A DNA stretch of 5,364 nucleotides from assembly GCA_937888665.1 (NCBI GenBank), contig CALBET010001037.1:1-5364 (forward strand), given 5' to 3'. The DNA comes from an uncultured Acidobacteriota bacterium (lineage in GTDB: Bacteria > Acidobacteriota > Vicinamibacteria > Vicinamibacterales > UBA8438). The notes under the pieces were generated by a model. The model made no database searches. It had not been told where the DNA came from and saw only the letters and a program-made list of their open reading frames with translations. Shown one piece after another: positions 4,519 to 5,364 of the stretch. Made by a program: the position numbers and the translations under genes. Numbering within the stretch: the stretch's first letter is position 1; every line of letters starts with the position of its first letter.

Positions 4519-5364
4519 ATGACATACGAATCTTTCGAATATGACGTGTTGGTGATCGGCGCCGGGGGCGCCGGTCTGCGTGCCTCCATCGAAGCGTCGT
4601 CGGCCGGCGTGTCCGTCGGTCTTGTGTGCAAGTCGCTGCTGGGCAAGGCACACACCGTGATGGCCGAGGGTGGCTTGGCCGCCGCCCTCGCCAACGTGGA
4701 CGACCGGGACAACTGGAAGGTGCACTTCGCCGACACGATGCGAGGCGGCCAGTATCTCAACAACTGGCGGATGGCGGAGTTGCACGCGCAGGAGGCGCCG
4801 GCGCGGGCACGTGAGCTCGAAGCCTGGGGTGCGGTCTTCGACCGGACCAAAGACGGGAAAATTCTCCAGCGGAACTTCGGGGGACACAAGTATCCCCGGC
4901 TAGCTCACGTCGGCGACCGCACCGGGCTCGAAATGATCCGCACGCTGCAGGATCACGGCATCCATCAGGGCATCGACGTGCACATGGAATGCACGATCAT
5001 CGAGCTGCTGAAGGACGGCGACCGAGTCGTCGGCGCGTTCGGTTACGACCGCGAGAAGGGACGCTTCCGACTGTTCACCGCGCGTGCCGTGGTGCTGGCC
5101 AGCGGTGGGATCGGTCGGGCCTTCAAGGTGACCAGCAATAGCTGGGAATACACGGGCGATGGACACGCGCTGGCCTACCGCGCGGGCGCGGATTTGATGG
5201 ACATGGAGTTCGTCCAGTTCCACCCGACCGGCATGGTCTGGCCACCCAGCGTGCGCGGCATTCTCGTCACCGAGGGGGTTCGAGGCGAAGGCGGGGTCCT
5301 GCGGAACAGCGACGGGAAACGGTTCATGTTCGATGACATCCCCGACCTGTACAAGAGTTCCACC
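4519..5364 (+). CDS. sdhA: Succinate dehydrogenase/fumarate reductase flavoprotein subunit (3' end outside window)
   Basis: SdhA oxidises succinate to fumarate through FAD and hands electrons to the iron-sulfur subunit on the cytoplasmic side of the membrane. The 282 visible residues run open to the window edge, under half of a typical 600-650-residue protein. The Rossmann motif VIGAGGAGLRA lies at 12-22, and H45 in KAHTVMAEGG is the expected site of covalent FAD attachment. Further family blocks are NNWRMAELHAQEAP (81-94), FDRTKDG (107-113), NFGGHKYPRLAHVGDRTG (119-136), TSNSWEYTGDGHALA (205-219), the substrate-site motif HPTG (235-238) and TEGVRGEGGVL (251-261). The proton-shuttle arginine lies beyond the edge. 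HPTG and TEG are separated by a longer loop (MVWPPSVRGILV) than in E. coli FrdA, as in the mycobacterial Sdh1 (Rv0248c) clade. ATG 4519 is chosen as the start although it has no clear Shine-Dalgarno; TTG 4510 is an alternative. The iron-sulfur gene should follow downstream. Confidence 0.95.
   Translation, partial: MTYESFEYDVLVIGAGGAGLRASIEASSAGVSVGLVCKSLLGKAHTVMAEGGLAAALANVDDRDNWKVHFADTMRGGQYLNNWRMAELHAQEAPARARELEAWGAVFDRTKDGKILQRNFGGHKYPRLAHVGDRTGLEMIRTLQDHGIHQGIDVHMECTIIELLKDGDRVVGAFGYDREKGRFRLFTARAVVLASGGIGRAFKVTSNSWEYTGDGHALAYRAGADLMDMEFVQFHPTGMVWPPSVRGILVTEGVRGEGGVLRNSDGKRFMFDDIPDLYKSST

Noticed and set aside
3937..4887. Minus-strand open frame of 316 codons across the sdhC-sdhA junction
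   Set aside because: It is antisense to two recognised sdh genes and has no domain-like pattern; long antisense frames are expected at this GC content.

Overview
The window comes from a GC-rich (roughly two thirds G+C by eye) bacterial chromosome. A monofunctional peptidoglycan glycosyltransferase of the MtgA type points to a Gram-negative envelope. The small secreted protein, with a two-copy 'L..L...GV.D.VL..L' helical motif, and the Actinobacteria-like succinate dehydrogenase are both reminiscent of Acidobacteriota or a neighbouring phylum. That placement is inference only. All recognised genes lie on the + strand.

Layout: (1) bases 1-519 hold the 3' part of a PhoU-domain gene, followed after 11 bp by a gene for a small secreted protein of unknown function (531-1139). 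(2) A non-coding gap (1140-1388) holds a possible terminator, a sigma70-like promoter and a short leader with a 12-bp palindrome. (3) thiO (glycine oxidase, thiamin thiazole synthesis) and mtgA (peptidoglycan glycosyltransferase) form a tight pair (1389-3345). (4) A 324-bp gap (3346-3669) is packed with inverted repeats: GC-rich hairpins behind mtgA, a 9-bp perfect dyad, a single good -10 element, then a leader with four consecutive hairpins and a clear ribosome binding site. (5) A succinate dehydrogenase operon starts with a five-helix membrane subunit (3670-4482), followed by the flavoprotein sdhA (4519 to the window edge, incomplete). The iron-sulfur subunit would be expected next, outside the window.

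Functionally these look like ordinary housekeeping units placed side by side. The most notable parts are the Sdh1-type (mycobacterial Rv0249c/Rv0248c-like) dehydrogenase, whose anchor keeps a conserved set of Cys and His residues that could hold a membrane-embedded redox centre, and the highly structured DNA or RNA just upstream of it. I see no mobile element, CRISPR array, tRNA or rRNA, and no evidence for a defence or other wholly new system.
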